A stretch of DNA of 43,132 nucleotides from assembly GCF_001461695.1 (NCBI RefSeq), contig NZ_AUTC01000162.1, positions 1-43,132 of the forward strand. Direction: 5' to 3'. The DNA comes from Sinorhizobium fredii USDA 205 (GTDB taxonomy: Bacteria; Pseudomonadota; Alphaproteobacteria; Rhizobiales; Rhizobiaceae). The translations under genes were made by a program, and so were the position numbers. The notes below the pieces were generated by a model. The model had not been told where the DNA came from. It searched no databases and saw only the letters and a list, made by a program, of their open reading frames with translations. Below are positions 15,910 through 23,839 of the stretch, piece after piece (position 1 is the first letter of the stretch; every line of letters starts with the position of its first letter).

Positions 15910-18072
15910 CTACTCGACGGGCGAAAAATGGAAGAGCGTGAATGCGTTGACATAGGTGTATTCGGGTTTGCCCGGGTCATGGGTTCGCCGATAAACCGGG
16001 CCGCAGCGGGGCCGCCCGAGTAACACGTTCTCGCTCTGCTCGCACAGCATGTCCCGATCGACGAAGGCGGTCCCGGTTGCGATCTGTGTCGGAGTCCGGA
16101 AAGCCGTCTTGCCATCGCGGCGAAGTTGCAGGAGAGCCGGCTCGCCCGCGCCTGTCTGTCCCTGCCATGTCCGCCCGAAGGCCAGGCGGGAGATATCCGC
16201 CCCACTCAGCCTGTCGCGATCCTCGCCGCGGAAGTCGAAGGGCCATTCGGGAAGGCCGGCGTCGCGCATGGCTTCGAGGACGCGCTCGAGGTCCTGACCA
16301 TTGCGAAAATGGGCATAGAGAACGCGCCAGGTCTCGACGGAAGTGACGGGGGCGGTACGGCGGGCTTCCCCCGCCGCGTCGCGGGCTTCGCTCAAACGAC
16401 CGGCGCGAGCGTAGGCCGCGGCGAGTAAGGCATGAATATCGATGAGGCGCGGCGCCTCGGCGCGGGCGCGCTTCAGCGTTTCAATCGCCCGGGCGTAATC
16501 CCCATGCAATAGGAACGCCAGTCCCGCGACCAGCCGTTCGCTCGTCGAGAGGCTGGGGTTGAGCCGCTGCGCGGTCTCGATTGCAGCGACAGCCTCGGCG
16601 TGGCGGCCGGCGAAAGTGAGGACGAGGCTCAACGCCGCATGGGCCTCGGCGTCGCTGGGCCCCAGCGCCACGGCCCGCCCGGCGGAAGCGAGTGCCTCCT
16701 CGTATCGGCGATCCACGACTTGAAGAATGGCGAGGATGGCATAGGGCCGCGAGGATTCCGGGTTCAGCTCCAGCGCGCTTCCGGCCTTCTCATACGCCCG
16801 TCTCCTAGCCACGGGGCCTGGCAGAACGTTGTCATAGTCGAGGCGCCAGACATAGACCGCGGTGCGCGCATCCGCCGCATGCGCCTCGGCGAAGGAGGGA
16901 TCGAGCGTGGTCGCTTTCGCGTAGAGCTGCAACGCTTCCCGCAGCAGGCCGGTTCTCTCCGCCTGCTCGCCGCGGAGATAGTAGTCATAGGCTTCGAGGT
17001 TCGCGGTCGGCGGCCGCGCCAACTGATCTTGCTCCGACGCCGTCGGCTGCACCCCGAGAGCCTCGACGATATGGCGGACTACTTCGTCCTCCACGGCGAA
17101 GACATCCGAGGCGCTGCGGTCGAACTCCTCGGCCACCAGATGGTCGCCGGTCGCCGTATCGATGAGCTTAGCATTGACATGAATCCGGTCGCCGCTTCGC
17201 CGGACGCTGCCTTCCACCACATAGCGGACACCGAGGTCGCGCGCTATGTCCTGCACGACGACCGGCCGGCCCTTATAGGTGAAGACGGAATTGCGAGCGA
17301 TGACGACCAGTCCCGACAGCTTGGCGAGGTCGGTGATGAGATCGTCAGTGATCCCGTCGGCGAAGTATTCCTGTTCGGAGTCGCCGCTCAGGTTTGCAAA
17401 CGGCAGGACGGCGACGGACGGCCGCTCAGGCGGCATAGACATCTGCCAGACCACGAGCATCGCGACGGCGGCGGTCAACACCGCTCCAGCCACTGCCAAG
17501 ATCAGGAGCCGAGCGCCCGCCTTGCGCGTTGTGCCGACAACTCTTCCCGCTGCCCCAGCATCGAATAGGACGCGATAGACGCGCACCGGATCGGCGATGT
17601 TCTTGAGGTGTTGCTCACCGAGATAGGCAAAGCCCACATCGGCCTTGTGAATGGCCTGATCGAAGGCGGTGCCAGAGATCATCACGCCGCTGGGATCGGC
17701 GATCGTCTGCAATCGGTCGGCAATGATCACGCCCTCGCCGTGGATGTCGTCGCCCTCTACGATCACGTCGCCAAGATTGATGCCAATGCGAAACGCAAGC
17801 CGACGGTCGGCCGCAACGCCGACGTCGCGCTCGGACTTGGCGCGCTGGACCTCAACCGCGCAGCGCACCGCATCGACCACGCTGTGGAACTCCACCAGCA
17901 GCCCGTCGCCCATGGTCTTGATCAGCCGGCCATGGTGCGCGGCGATTCTGGGCTCGAAGACCTCGCGCAGATCGGCTTGGAAGCGGGCACGCGTGCCTTC
18001 CTCGTCGGCTTGGCTCAGGCGGCCATAGCCCACGACGTCCGCGATTAGGACGGCGGCGAGCCGACGCTCCAT
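15910..18072 (-). CDS. class III adenylate/guanylate cyclase with TolB-like and TPR domains, 720 aa, active-site Asn replaced
   Basis: Residues about 4-170 are a class III cyclase domain with both metal-binding aspartates, Asp12 (LIADVVGY) and Asp56 (TMGDGLL), and the ATP-specifying Lys52. A membrane segment lies at 188-210. Residues about 218-330 form a FlgO/TolB-N-like domain (SVAVLPFANLSGD), followed by TPR repeats from about 360 to 600. This layout is common and multi-copy in Rhizobiales. In the catalytic block where the family has G-V-N-x-A-x-R, this protein reads GVIIADR: the transition-state-stabilising Asn is Ile116 while Arg120 is kept, so activity may be low or lost. The ligand and target are unknown. 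Confidence 0.9.
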   Translation of the reverse strand: MERRLAAVLIADVVGYGRLSQADEEGTRARFQADLREVFEPRIAAHHGRLIKTMGDGLLVEFHSVVDAVRCAVEVQRAKSERDVGVAADRRLAFRIGINLGDVIVEGDDIHGEGVIIADRLQTIADPSGVMISGTAFDQAIHKADVGFAYLGEQHLKNIADPVRVYRVLFDAGAAGRVVGTTRKAGARLLILAVAGAVLTAAVAMLVVWQMSMPPERPSVAVLPFANLSGDSEQEYFADGITDDLITDLAKLSGLVVIARNSVFTYKGRPVVVQDIARDLGVRYVVEGSVRRSGDRIHVNAKLIDTATGDHLVAEEFDRSASDVFAVEDEVVRHIVEALGVQPTASEQDQLARPPTANLEAYDYYLRGEQAERTGLLREALQLYAKATTLDPSFAEAHAADARTAVYVWRLDYDNVLPGPVARRRAYEKAGSALELNPESSRPYAILAILQVVDRRYEEALASAGRAVALGPSDAEAHAALSLVLTFAGRHAEAVAAIETAQRLNPSLSTSERLVAGLAFLLHGDYARAIETLKRARAEAPRLIDIHALLAAAYARAGRLSEARDAAGEARRTAPVTSVETWRVLYAHFRNGQDLERVLEAMRDAGLPEWPFDFRGEDRDRLSGADISRLAFGRTWQGQTGAGEPALLQLRRDGKTAFRTPTQIATGTAFVDRDMLCEQSENVLLGRPRCGPVYRRTHDPGKPEYTYVNAFTLFHFSPVE

Positions 18073-18440
18073 ACCTAGTCCTTCGTGAGAGCGACCACAC
18101 GGCTAACCACGCAAGGTTACGCCGAGCCATTGGCAAACGCGAGTGCGCCGAAGATTGAGCTGAAAGATTGACGCGGCTTGTAGGTTGATACTAGCGGACG
18201 GAGTGGTCAGCGCTGCCTTTTCGATCTCTGTGTGAGAAGGTCGGCTTAGGGTCCGGTCAGTCAGGGACGACCTCGGACCTACCGTATCGAATGTCCGCTA
18301 TCGCTTTTTTGGACGCCAGAAACTGCCGGACGGCTGTCGGCCCCGGAGCGGTCGCTGACTGACGATCGCGTGTCGACGAGACGAAGGTGGCCGCCGCAGA
18401 GGCCGCGGACGACCGAAGCCCGTCAAAGACACCCGCTGAT
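18073..18440. other. intergenic stretch with a spaced inverted repeat
   Basis: No gene is supportable. TCAGTCAG at 18257-18264 and CTGACTGA at 18355-18362 are exact inverted copies 90 bases apart. Outside them the similarity continues imperfectly for about 12 more bases, as in the ends of a decayed miniature element or a rhizobial intergenic repeat. The missing C-terminal (sugar-binding) half of the adjacent RpiR gene is not found here in any frame. Confidence 0.35.
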
Positions 18441-18722
18441 CTAGGAGTTCGCAGTTCTCCTTAGATGCTGTTGGAAGAACAACTTGAAATCCCGAAAACT
18501 GTCGAAGCCAAGGGCGGTAGCAAGACGTGTGACCGAGGTGGGGGAGACGGAGCACACGGCAGCGATCGAACGAGCGCTGCCGAAGGCGATAATATCTGGC
18601 CTTGCAAGCGCCAGACGAGCGACCTGCTCGAGCTGTTTGGGCAGCGTAAGGGACCTGCAAGCGAACAGGCCCTTGAGCTCCATGACGTCGGTCGGAGGTT
18701 TTGTCCCCTCGCTCGTCTTCAT
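18441..18722 (-). pseudogene. truncated RpiR-family regulator (HTH domain only), 93 aa
   Basis: Start at 18722 with GGAGG five bases upstream. The sequence ELKGLFACRSLTLPKQLEQV, ARLALARPDIIAFGSARSIA and SVSPTSVTRLATALGFDSF is the N-terminal helix-turn-helix of RpiR proteins. These are about 280 residues long with a C-terminal SIS sugar-phosphate-binding domain. Here the frame ends after the HTH and no SIS sequence follows in any frame, so the gene was cut. It starts 26 bases after the dehydrogenase stop and is part of the sugar cassette. A DNA-binding-only remnant could still act. Confidence 0.75.
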
Positions 18723-18747
18723 GACCGCCTCCATTCCTCGCCCTTTA

Positions 18748-19764
18748 TTACAGCGCGATGGCTGCCTTCCGTGAGACAGACTCAATGCAGGCCAGCGCGA
18801 TGCTCAGCGCATTGCGCGCATCGACACCGGTCGGTCCTTCGGTGATCTCGCGGCGACGAACGGCTGCTACGAAGGACGCGAGCTGCGCTGTGTAACCGTG
18901 GACGAAATGGTCGGTGTCGCGACGCCAGGTGTCGCTCGACACGCCGTTCTTATCGAACAGCGTCATGCTGGAACGACGGACGTCGCCCATGGTCACCATG
19001 CCGCCGGAGCCGAAGACCTCGCCGCGGATGTCGTAGCCGTACATCGCGCAGAAGTTCGCCTCCGCGACAGCGATCGAGCCATTGTCAAATCGGATCGTGA
19101 CGACCGCCGTGTCGTGGAAGCCCTTGTCGGCGAAATCCGGACGAACCAGCGCGTCGGCAACGGCCGTAACCTCGACCGGCTTGGCATTCGGGTTCAGCCA
19201 AAGCAGCGTGTCGAAATCGTGGATCAGCGTTTCGTAGAAGATCGCCCACTGCGGAATCCTGGCGGGGTCGGCACCGAACGGACCGGGGTCGCGGGTCAGC
19301 GATCGGAGCAACTGAGGGGTACCGATCTTTCCGCCATCGATCGCGGAACGCCCTTCCGAGAAGGCCTGATCCCAGCGGCGGTTGAAACCGACCTGGAGCG
19401 GAACGTCGGCTGAGCGTGCCGCCGCGATTGCCCGGTCGGCGTCCTCCAGCGTCAACGCCATCGGCTTCTCGCAAAAGATCGCCTTGCCGGCTTCGGCGGC
19501 CTGCACGAGGATGTTCGTATGAAACCGCGCCGGCGTGGCGATGATCACCGCATCGAGTGCCGGGTGGGCGAGGAGATCCGCGACGTCGGTGTAAGAGCTT
19601 TCAACGTTGAGCTTGCCGGCGAGACTGGCCGAAGCCCCTGGCGCGGGATCGGCGATGGCGACGAGCTCGGCGTCGACGAGGCGGCGTGCGACGGTCTCAC
19701 CGTGGAAGGAACCGATGCGGCCGGCACCGATCAGACCGACATTGACGCGTTTGTTCTTGAGCAT
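18748..19764 (-). CDS. Gfo/Idh/MocA-family dehydrogenase (inositol 2-dehydrogenase-like), 338 aa
   Basis: NAD(P)-dependent oxidoreductase acting on sugars or cyclitols. The Rossmann motif is NVGLIGAGRIGSFHG (residues 6-20); the catalytic Lys lies in CEKPMAL and the substrate-site His/Asp in LIHDFDTLLWL. The start at 19764 is chosen over a longer frame because the Rossmann strand begins here. The sequence resembles IolG-type myo-inositol 2-dehydrogenases most. It follows the TIM-barrel gene by 28 bases in the importer operon. Together with the IolE-like gene at 24920 this points to an inositol-type substrate, which is inference. Confidence 0.88.
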   Translation of the reverse strand: MLKNKRVNVGLIGAGRIGSFHGETVARRLVDAELVAIADPAPGASASLAGKLNVESSYTDVADLLAHPALDAVIIATPARFHTNILVQAAEAGKAIFCEKPMALTLEDADRAIAAARSADVPLQVGFNRRWDQAFSEGRSAIDGGKIGTPQLLRSLTRDPGPFGADPARIPQWAIFYETLIHDFDTLLWLNPNAKPVEVTAVADALVRPDFADKGFHDTAVVTIRFDNGSIAVAEANFCAMYGYDIRGEVFGSGGMVTMGDVRRSSMTLFDKNGVSSDTWRRDTDHFVHGYTAQLASFVAAVRRREITEGPTGVDARNALSIALACIESVSRKAAIAL

Positions 19765-19792
19765 TGAATTGATCCTGTCAGGGTTGAAAAAG

Positions 19793-20587
19793 TCAGACGG
19801 TGAAGGCGGTGCGGAACGCTTCGAGCGCCGCTTCGGGGTCGCCTGCCGCCCAGGCTTCCATGCCGATCGGGCCGGAATAGCCCATGGCATTCAGCGCCTT
19901 GGCGATGCCGTTCCAGTTGACCTCGCCGGTTCCCGGTTCACAGCGGCCGGGTACGTCCGCCACCTGGATCTCGCCGATCCAAGGCAGGCACTTGCGGCAG
20001 AGTTCGATCAGGTTCCCCTCGCCAATCTGGGCATGGTAGAGATCGAGATTGAGGCGGAGCCGCGGATGATTGACGCTCGAGACAAGCGCCAGCGTGTCCT
20101 CGGCGCGGCCGAAGGGCACACCGGGGTGGTCGACCGGCAGGTTGAGGTTTTCGAGCGTGAAGGTGACGCCTTCGTCTTCGGCCATATCCACAACACGGCA
20201 GAGAGTGTCGCGCGCCTTCAGCCACATCGCGCCGGTGACGACTTCGATCGGCTGGACAGGCAGGCCTCTGTCTCCCAAGCCTGTGCCGTGCAGGTTGAGC
20301 CGCTCCACGCCGAGCCGTTTTCCAACCTGCGCGGTCTCGCGTGCGGTCCTCACGAGTTCTGCTGCACCGTCGTCGTCCGTCAGACGGCCGGTCAGATAGC
20401 CGTTCATGATCGTGAAGGTCGCGCCGGTCGCTTCCAACTTCTTGAGATCGTGTTCCGGCCAGTTCCAGAGACCAACGCCGAAACCCATTTCCTTGAGGCG
20501 CGCGGCGCGCCACTCGATCGGCTTGTCGCGCCAGAGCATTTCCGCGCAAGCTGCGAGTGGGAAGGGAGCAGTCTTGGATACAGTCAT
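19793..20587 (-). CDS. hydroxypyruvate isomerase-like TIM-barrel protein, 264 aa
   Basis: Xylose-isomerase-like (AP endonuclease 2 family) barrel of Hyi length. Metal-site residues are recognisable: Glu in TFTLENLN, Asp in LNLDLYHAQ with its following His, the IQVADVPGR strand, and Glu in GPIGMEAW. Family members isomerise hydroxypyruvate or keto-sugars or act on keto-inositols. It lies between the ATPase and dehydrogenase genes of cassette 1, where it may process the dehydrogenase product. Confidence 0.85.
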   Translation of the reverse strand: MTVSKTAPFPLAACAEMLWRDKPIEWRAARLKEMGFGVGLWNWPEHDLKKLEATGATFTIMNGYLTGRLTDDDGAAELVRTARETAQVGKRLGVERLNLHGTGLGDRGLPVQPIEVVTGAMWLKARDTLCRVVDMAEDEGVTFTLENLNLPVDHPGVPFGRAEDTLALVSSVNHPRLRLNLDLYHAQIGEGNLIELCRKCLPWIGEIQVADVPGRCEPGTGEVNWNGIAKALNAMGYSGPIGMEAWAAGDPEAALEAFRTAFTV

Positions 20588-20668
20588 TGCGATTTCCGTA
20601 CTTGGATATGACGATGGGTGGAGCGGCGCAAAAACGCCGCACCGGCATGCATTGCGAACAGCATTTGA

Positions 20669-21457
20669 TCAGATCGTTCCGCCGAGCTCTTCCGACAAAG
20701 ACTGCAACTCCTTGCCGCCGGCCATCAGGTTCTGCAGTTCATCGATACCGATCTCGTTCTTGGCATAGGTTCCAAGTGTCTTGCCGCGGTTGAGCACGGT
20801 GAAGCGATTGCCAACGGCATAGGCGTGACGAACGTTGTGGGTGATGAAGATCACCCCGAGCCCCTTGGCTCGGACCTGGTTGATATATTTCAGCACCATC
20901 GACGTCTGGGCGACGCCGAGCGCCGACGTCGGTTCGTCGAGGATCAGCACCTTGGCGCCGAAATAAACCGCGCGGGCGATCGCCACACATTGCCGTTCGC
21001 CGCCCGATAACGTGCCAACCGCCTGCTGCGGGTCGCGGACATCGATGCCGATCTTGTGCATCTCGTCACGCGTGACGTTGTCGGCCTCATCCATGTTCAT
21101 GCGCTTGAAGGGGCCGAAGCCGATCAAGGGCTCCCGCCCCATGAAGAAATTGCGGGTGACCGACATCAGCGGGATCATCGCCAGGTCCTGATAGACCGTG
21201 GCAATGCCAGCATCGAGGGCGTCGCGCGGGCCGGAAAACACCCGGGGCTGGCCGTCGACCAGGAAATCACCCGAGGTCGGCTTGTGCACGCCGGCAAGCG
21301 TGTTGATCAGGGTCGATTTGCCCGCGCCATTGTCGCCAAGCAGGCATAGAACCTCGTTGTGATTGACGCTCATGGACACGCCGTTGAGGGCGATGACCGA
21401 GCCGAAATGCTTGACGAGGTTCCTGACCTCGACGAGGGGCGTCTGAGATGTGCTCAT
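20669..21457 (-). CDS. sugar ABC transporter ATP-binding protein, single nucleotide-binding domain, 262 aa
   Basis: Walker A is GDNGAGKST (residues 41-49), the signature is LSGGERQ (150-156), Walker B is VLILDEP (170-176), and the switch His is in ITHN. Unlike the two-domain RbsA/XylG ATPases of about 500 residues, this is a single-domain FrcA-type protein as used by rhizobial sugar importers. The start at 21457 is shared with the stop of the permease gene (one-base overlap, TGATG), so the two are translationally coupled. Confidence 0.92.
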   Translation of the reverse strand: MSTSQTPLVEVRNLVKHFGSVIALNGVSMSVNHNEVLCLLGDNGAGKSTLINTLAGVHKPTSGDFLVDGQPRVFSGPRDALDAGIATVYQDLAMIPLMSVTRNFFMGREPLIGFGPFKRMNMDEADNVTRDEMHKIGIDVRDPQQAVGTLSGGERQCVAIARAVYFGAKVLILDEPTSALGVAQTSMVLKYINQVRAKGLGVIFITHNVRHAYAVGNRFTVLNRGKTLGTYAKNEIGIDELQNLMAGGKELQSLSEELGGTI

Positions 21458-22578
21458 CAGCGTTCTCCCGTGACGCGTTTGCGGATGACGTTGTTGAAGA
21501 CGACGGCGGTCAGCAGCATGCCGCCGAGGAAAACGAGGTACCAATCCTGGTCGATCGAGGTGTAGGTCAGACCAATCAGCACCATGCCGAAGACGATCGA
21601 TCCGAAGAACGCCCCGATGGCGGAGCCGTAGCCGCCGGTCAGCAGGCAGCCGCCGATGACCGCCGCGATGATTGCCTCGAACTCTTTTTGAAAGCCGCGA
21701 CGGGCGTCCGTCGAGCCGGCGTCGAGCACGGTGAGGATGGCGACCAGCGTGGCGCAAAGAGCGGTGACGACGAAGAGCGTGGTCTTGACCCTCGCCACCG
21801 GCACGCCCGACTTGCGCGCTGCGCGCGGATCGCCACCGGATGCGAAGATCCAGTTGCCGAAGCGCGTCCTCAACAGGATCCAGGTGGCAAGGAGCGCGAT
21901 GGCGATGAACCACAGGATCTCGACGGGGATGCCGGACACTCTCGGCGAGCCGTTTGGAAAGGTGTCGATAATGCCCGCTTGCGCAAGCCAGGTGAACAGT
22001 CCGGGGAAGGCGTCTCCAGAGAACAGAGGGGCCAGCGGACTGCCGGCCACCGCTTCCTTCATGCCGCGAAGCTGGGTCGCGCCACCGCTTGCCCATTTCA
22101 GGCCGACCAGCGTCAGGCCGCGCAGAATGAACAGGAAGGCCAGCGTCACGATGAAGGACGGAAGGCCGGTGCGCATGGTGAGCTGAGCGTTGGTGATGCC
22201 GATGAATACGGCAAAGGCGATGGCGACGAGAATGGCGACGCTGAGCGGCACCTGCCAGACGACCAGCGCCGTGCCGAAGACCAGCCCGGCAAAGGCGACC
22301 ATCGAGCCGATCGAAAGGTCGAATTCGCCGCCGATCATCAAGAGAGCTGCGCCGATGGCGAGAATGCCGAGCTGGGCGGCCGGGGCCATGAAGTTCATCA
22401 CACCCGCCAACGTGAACATGGCGGGATTGGCGGTGAGAAGGAAGAAGATCGTCACGAGCACCAGACCGGCTACAGCGCCGAGTTCGGGACGCCGTAGAAT
22501 TGCGGTCAATGTCGAAACCTTTTTCAGCCGCTCATCGGATCTGGCTACAGACCCGTTCTGTTCGTTGGCTAGCGTCAT
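21457..22578 (-). CDS. sugar ABC transporter permease (RbsC/FrcC family), 373 aa
   Basis: Hydrophobic protein with eight to ten membrane segments. The family block GGEFDLSIGSMVAFAG (residues about 83-98) and the cytoplasmic coupling region with AAVIGGCLLTGGYGS are clear. The N-terminal 28 residues are polar and precede the first helix. It pairs with the ATPase downstream and the binding protein upstream as a carbohydrate-uptake (CUT2) importer. Confidence 0.92.
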   Translation of the reverse strand: MTLANEQNGSVARSDERLKKVSTLTAILRRPELGAVAGLVLVTIFFLLTANPAMFTLAGVMNFMAPAAQLGILAIGAALLMIGGEFDLSIGSMVAFAGLVFGTALVVWQVPLSVAILVAIAFAVFIGITNAQLTMRTGLPSFIVTLAFLFILRGLTLVGLKWASGGATQLRGMKEAVAGSPLAPLFSGDAFPGLFTWLAQAGIIDTFPNGSPRVSGIPVEILWFIAIALLATWILLRTRFGNWIFASGGDPRAARKSGVPVARVKTTLFVVTALCATLVAILTVLDAGSTDARRGFQKEFEAIIAAVIGGCLLTGGYGSAIGAFFGSIVFGMVLIGLTYTSIDQDWYLVFLGGMLLTAVVFNNVIRKRVTGER

Positions 22579-22668
22579 GGTTCGTTCCTAAAATCTGGGT
22601 CGTTGTCCGTTCGCGCGACGACCGCCTGCGAATCGAAGTTTCGCGTTGGCCAAATGCGCGGCGACAGG

Positions 22669-22697
22669 GGCAGCCCCCGTTCAGGACGGGGGCTGCC
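22669..22697 (-). terminator. 12-bp perfect stem-loop after the binding-protein gene of cassette 1
   Basis: GGCAGCCCCCGT and ACGGGGGCTGCC pair perfectly around a 5-base loop, starting 10 bases after the binding-protein stop and well before the permease start. Such intercistronic hairpins commonly stabilise the abundant binding-protein message and reduce read-through into the permease. No T-run is present. Confidence 0.7.
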
Positions 22698-22707
22698 AGG
22701 CTCCGCC

Positions 22708-23658
22708 TTAGCGAATACCCTGGGAGGATTTCTCGATTACTTGCGCAGCCGTCTCGGCGGTCACGAAGCTCGGACCAGACGCCACGTTGCCGGCCGGGAT
22801 CGTTCCGTAACGCGCATTGAGCGCCAGGAAGGTCACCGGCAGATATCCCTGCAGATAAGGCTGCTGATCGACCGCGAACAGCGCCTTGCCGTCGGCCACG
22901 GACTGAAGGAAGCTCGCTGAGAGGTCATAGGAGGCGACCTTCACCTTGTCGCCGACTCCCATCTTCTCCACGACCGCCACGGCCCGCTCGCCGACGAGCG
23001 GAGCCGAAAGGCCGAGCACGACATCGATCGACGGGTCGGACGTCAGCGCCGCCTGGATCTTCGATTCGATCTCGGCGGGATCGGAGGTCGTCGGCAGCAC
23101 CGTGACCTTGCCACCCTCGAAGCCCTGCTCCGTACCGGCACAACGCTGGTCGAGCGCGGCGTTGCCAACTTCCTGGTTGACGCAGAGGACGTGCTTGAGG
23201 CCGAGCGACTTCAGCTTCTCGCCGACCTTGACACCAGCCGGCGTCTCATCCTGGCCGACATGCAGCTTGATTCCGAGTTTTTCGGCAGCGGAGATGCCCG
23301 AGTTCATTGATATGACCGGAATGCCGGCGGCGACGGCCTTCTCGATCGCCGGGCCGAGCGCATCCGGGTCCGGGTTCGAAATGACGATGCCGGCAGGGTT
23401 CTGGTTTACGGCAGCTTCGATGAGCTGAGCCATCGCCACCATGTCGAAGGTCTCCGGCGCGCGGTAATCGACCTGGACGTTGCTGTCCTTACCGGCTTGC
23501 ATGATGCCGTTCTTCACGATCGACCAGAAAGGGTCGGATGCCTGCCCATGCGTCACGGCGATTATGGTGGGCTCCTGAGCTTTCGCGCTCACGGCCGCCG
23601 AGGTGGCGACGCCGAGTACGACCGCGCCGAATGCGAGCTTCTTCAAAAGGGATTTCAT
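22708..23658 (-). CDS. sugar ABC transporter periplasmic binding protein, 316 aa
   Basis: RbsB/PBP1-like (peripla_BP_4) solute receptor. Start at 23658 with GGAGGA six bases upstream; a longer frame is discarded. Residues 1-28 (MKSLLKKLAFGAVVLGVATS then AAVSAKAQ) form a signal peptide. Mature features are the TIIAVTHGQASDPFWSIVKN strand-helix start, DYRAPETFDM, and IVISNPDPDALG. The ligand could be a cyclitol or sugar given the adjacent IolG- and IolE-like genes. First gene of the leftward operon, reading away from the LacI gene. Confidence 0.92.
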   Translation of the reverse strand: MKSLLKKLAFGAVVLGVATSAAVSAKAQEPTIIAVTHGQASDPFWSIVKNGIMQAGKDSNVQVDYRAPETFDMVAMAQLIEAAVNQNPAGIVISNPDPDALGPAIEKAVAAGIPVISMNSGISAAEKLGIKLHVGQDETPAGVKVGEKLKSLGLKHVLCVNQEVGNAALDQRCAGTEQGFEGGKVTVLPTTSDPAEIESKIQAALTSDPSIDVVLGLSAPLVGERAVAVVEKMGVGDKVKVASYDLSASFLQSVADGKALFAVDQQPYLQGYLPVTFLALNARYGTIPAGNVASGPSFVTAETAAQVIEKSSQGIR

Positions 23659-23709
23659 TTGTTCCTCCTCATTCGCCGTCCACTCCACAGGATGGCGAGA
23701 AAAACGAAT

Positions 23710-23753
23710 GCTACCGGGTGCATTTCTGTTGCTACCGGGTGCAAACGGGTGCA
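23710..23753. repeat. short direct repeats GCTACCGGGTGCA upstream of the binding-protein gene
   Basis: GCTACCGGGTGCA occurs at 23710-23722 and again at 23731-23743, 21 bases apart (two helical turns). A shortened third copy (ACGGGTGCA) follows at 23745-23753, 10 bases on. All three face the same side of the helix, as expected of cooperative regulator sites at the binding-protein promoter. Confidence 0.5.
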
Positions 23754-23803
23754 TATTATCCTTGAATAGCGTAAAAGCAAGCATTCATTTCATCTAAATC
23801 AAA

Positions 23804-23825
23804 AAATGGAATATCCGTTCCATTT
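23804..23825. promoter_or_regulatory. LacI-family operator candidate (AAATGGAA-N6-TTCCATTT)
   Basis: AAATGGAA and TTCCATTT are perfect 8-base inverted halves around TATCCG, 14 bases before the LacI start codon. Palindromes of this size in the leader of a LacI-type gene are typical autoregulatory operators, and this one may also repress the divergent importer operon. Confidence 0.6.
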
Positions 23826-23839
23826 CACAGGGAGGCTCT

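Noticed and set aside
16600..17568. 322-residue plus-strand frame opposite the cyclase gene
   Set aside because: Antisense shadow of the TPR/cyclase gene; composition is low in hydrophobic core residues and rich in Arg, Asp and Gly.
21448..22497. 349-residue plus-strand frame opposite the cassette 1 permease
   Set aside because: Highly charged complement of a membrane protein gene; this is the usual artefact opposite hydrophobic proteins.
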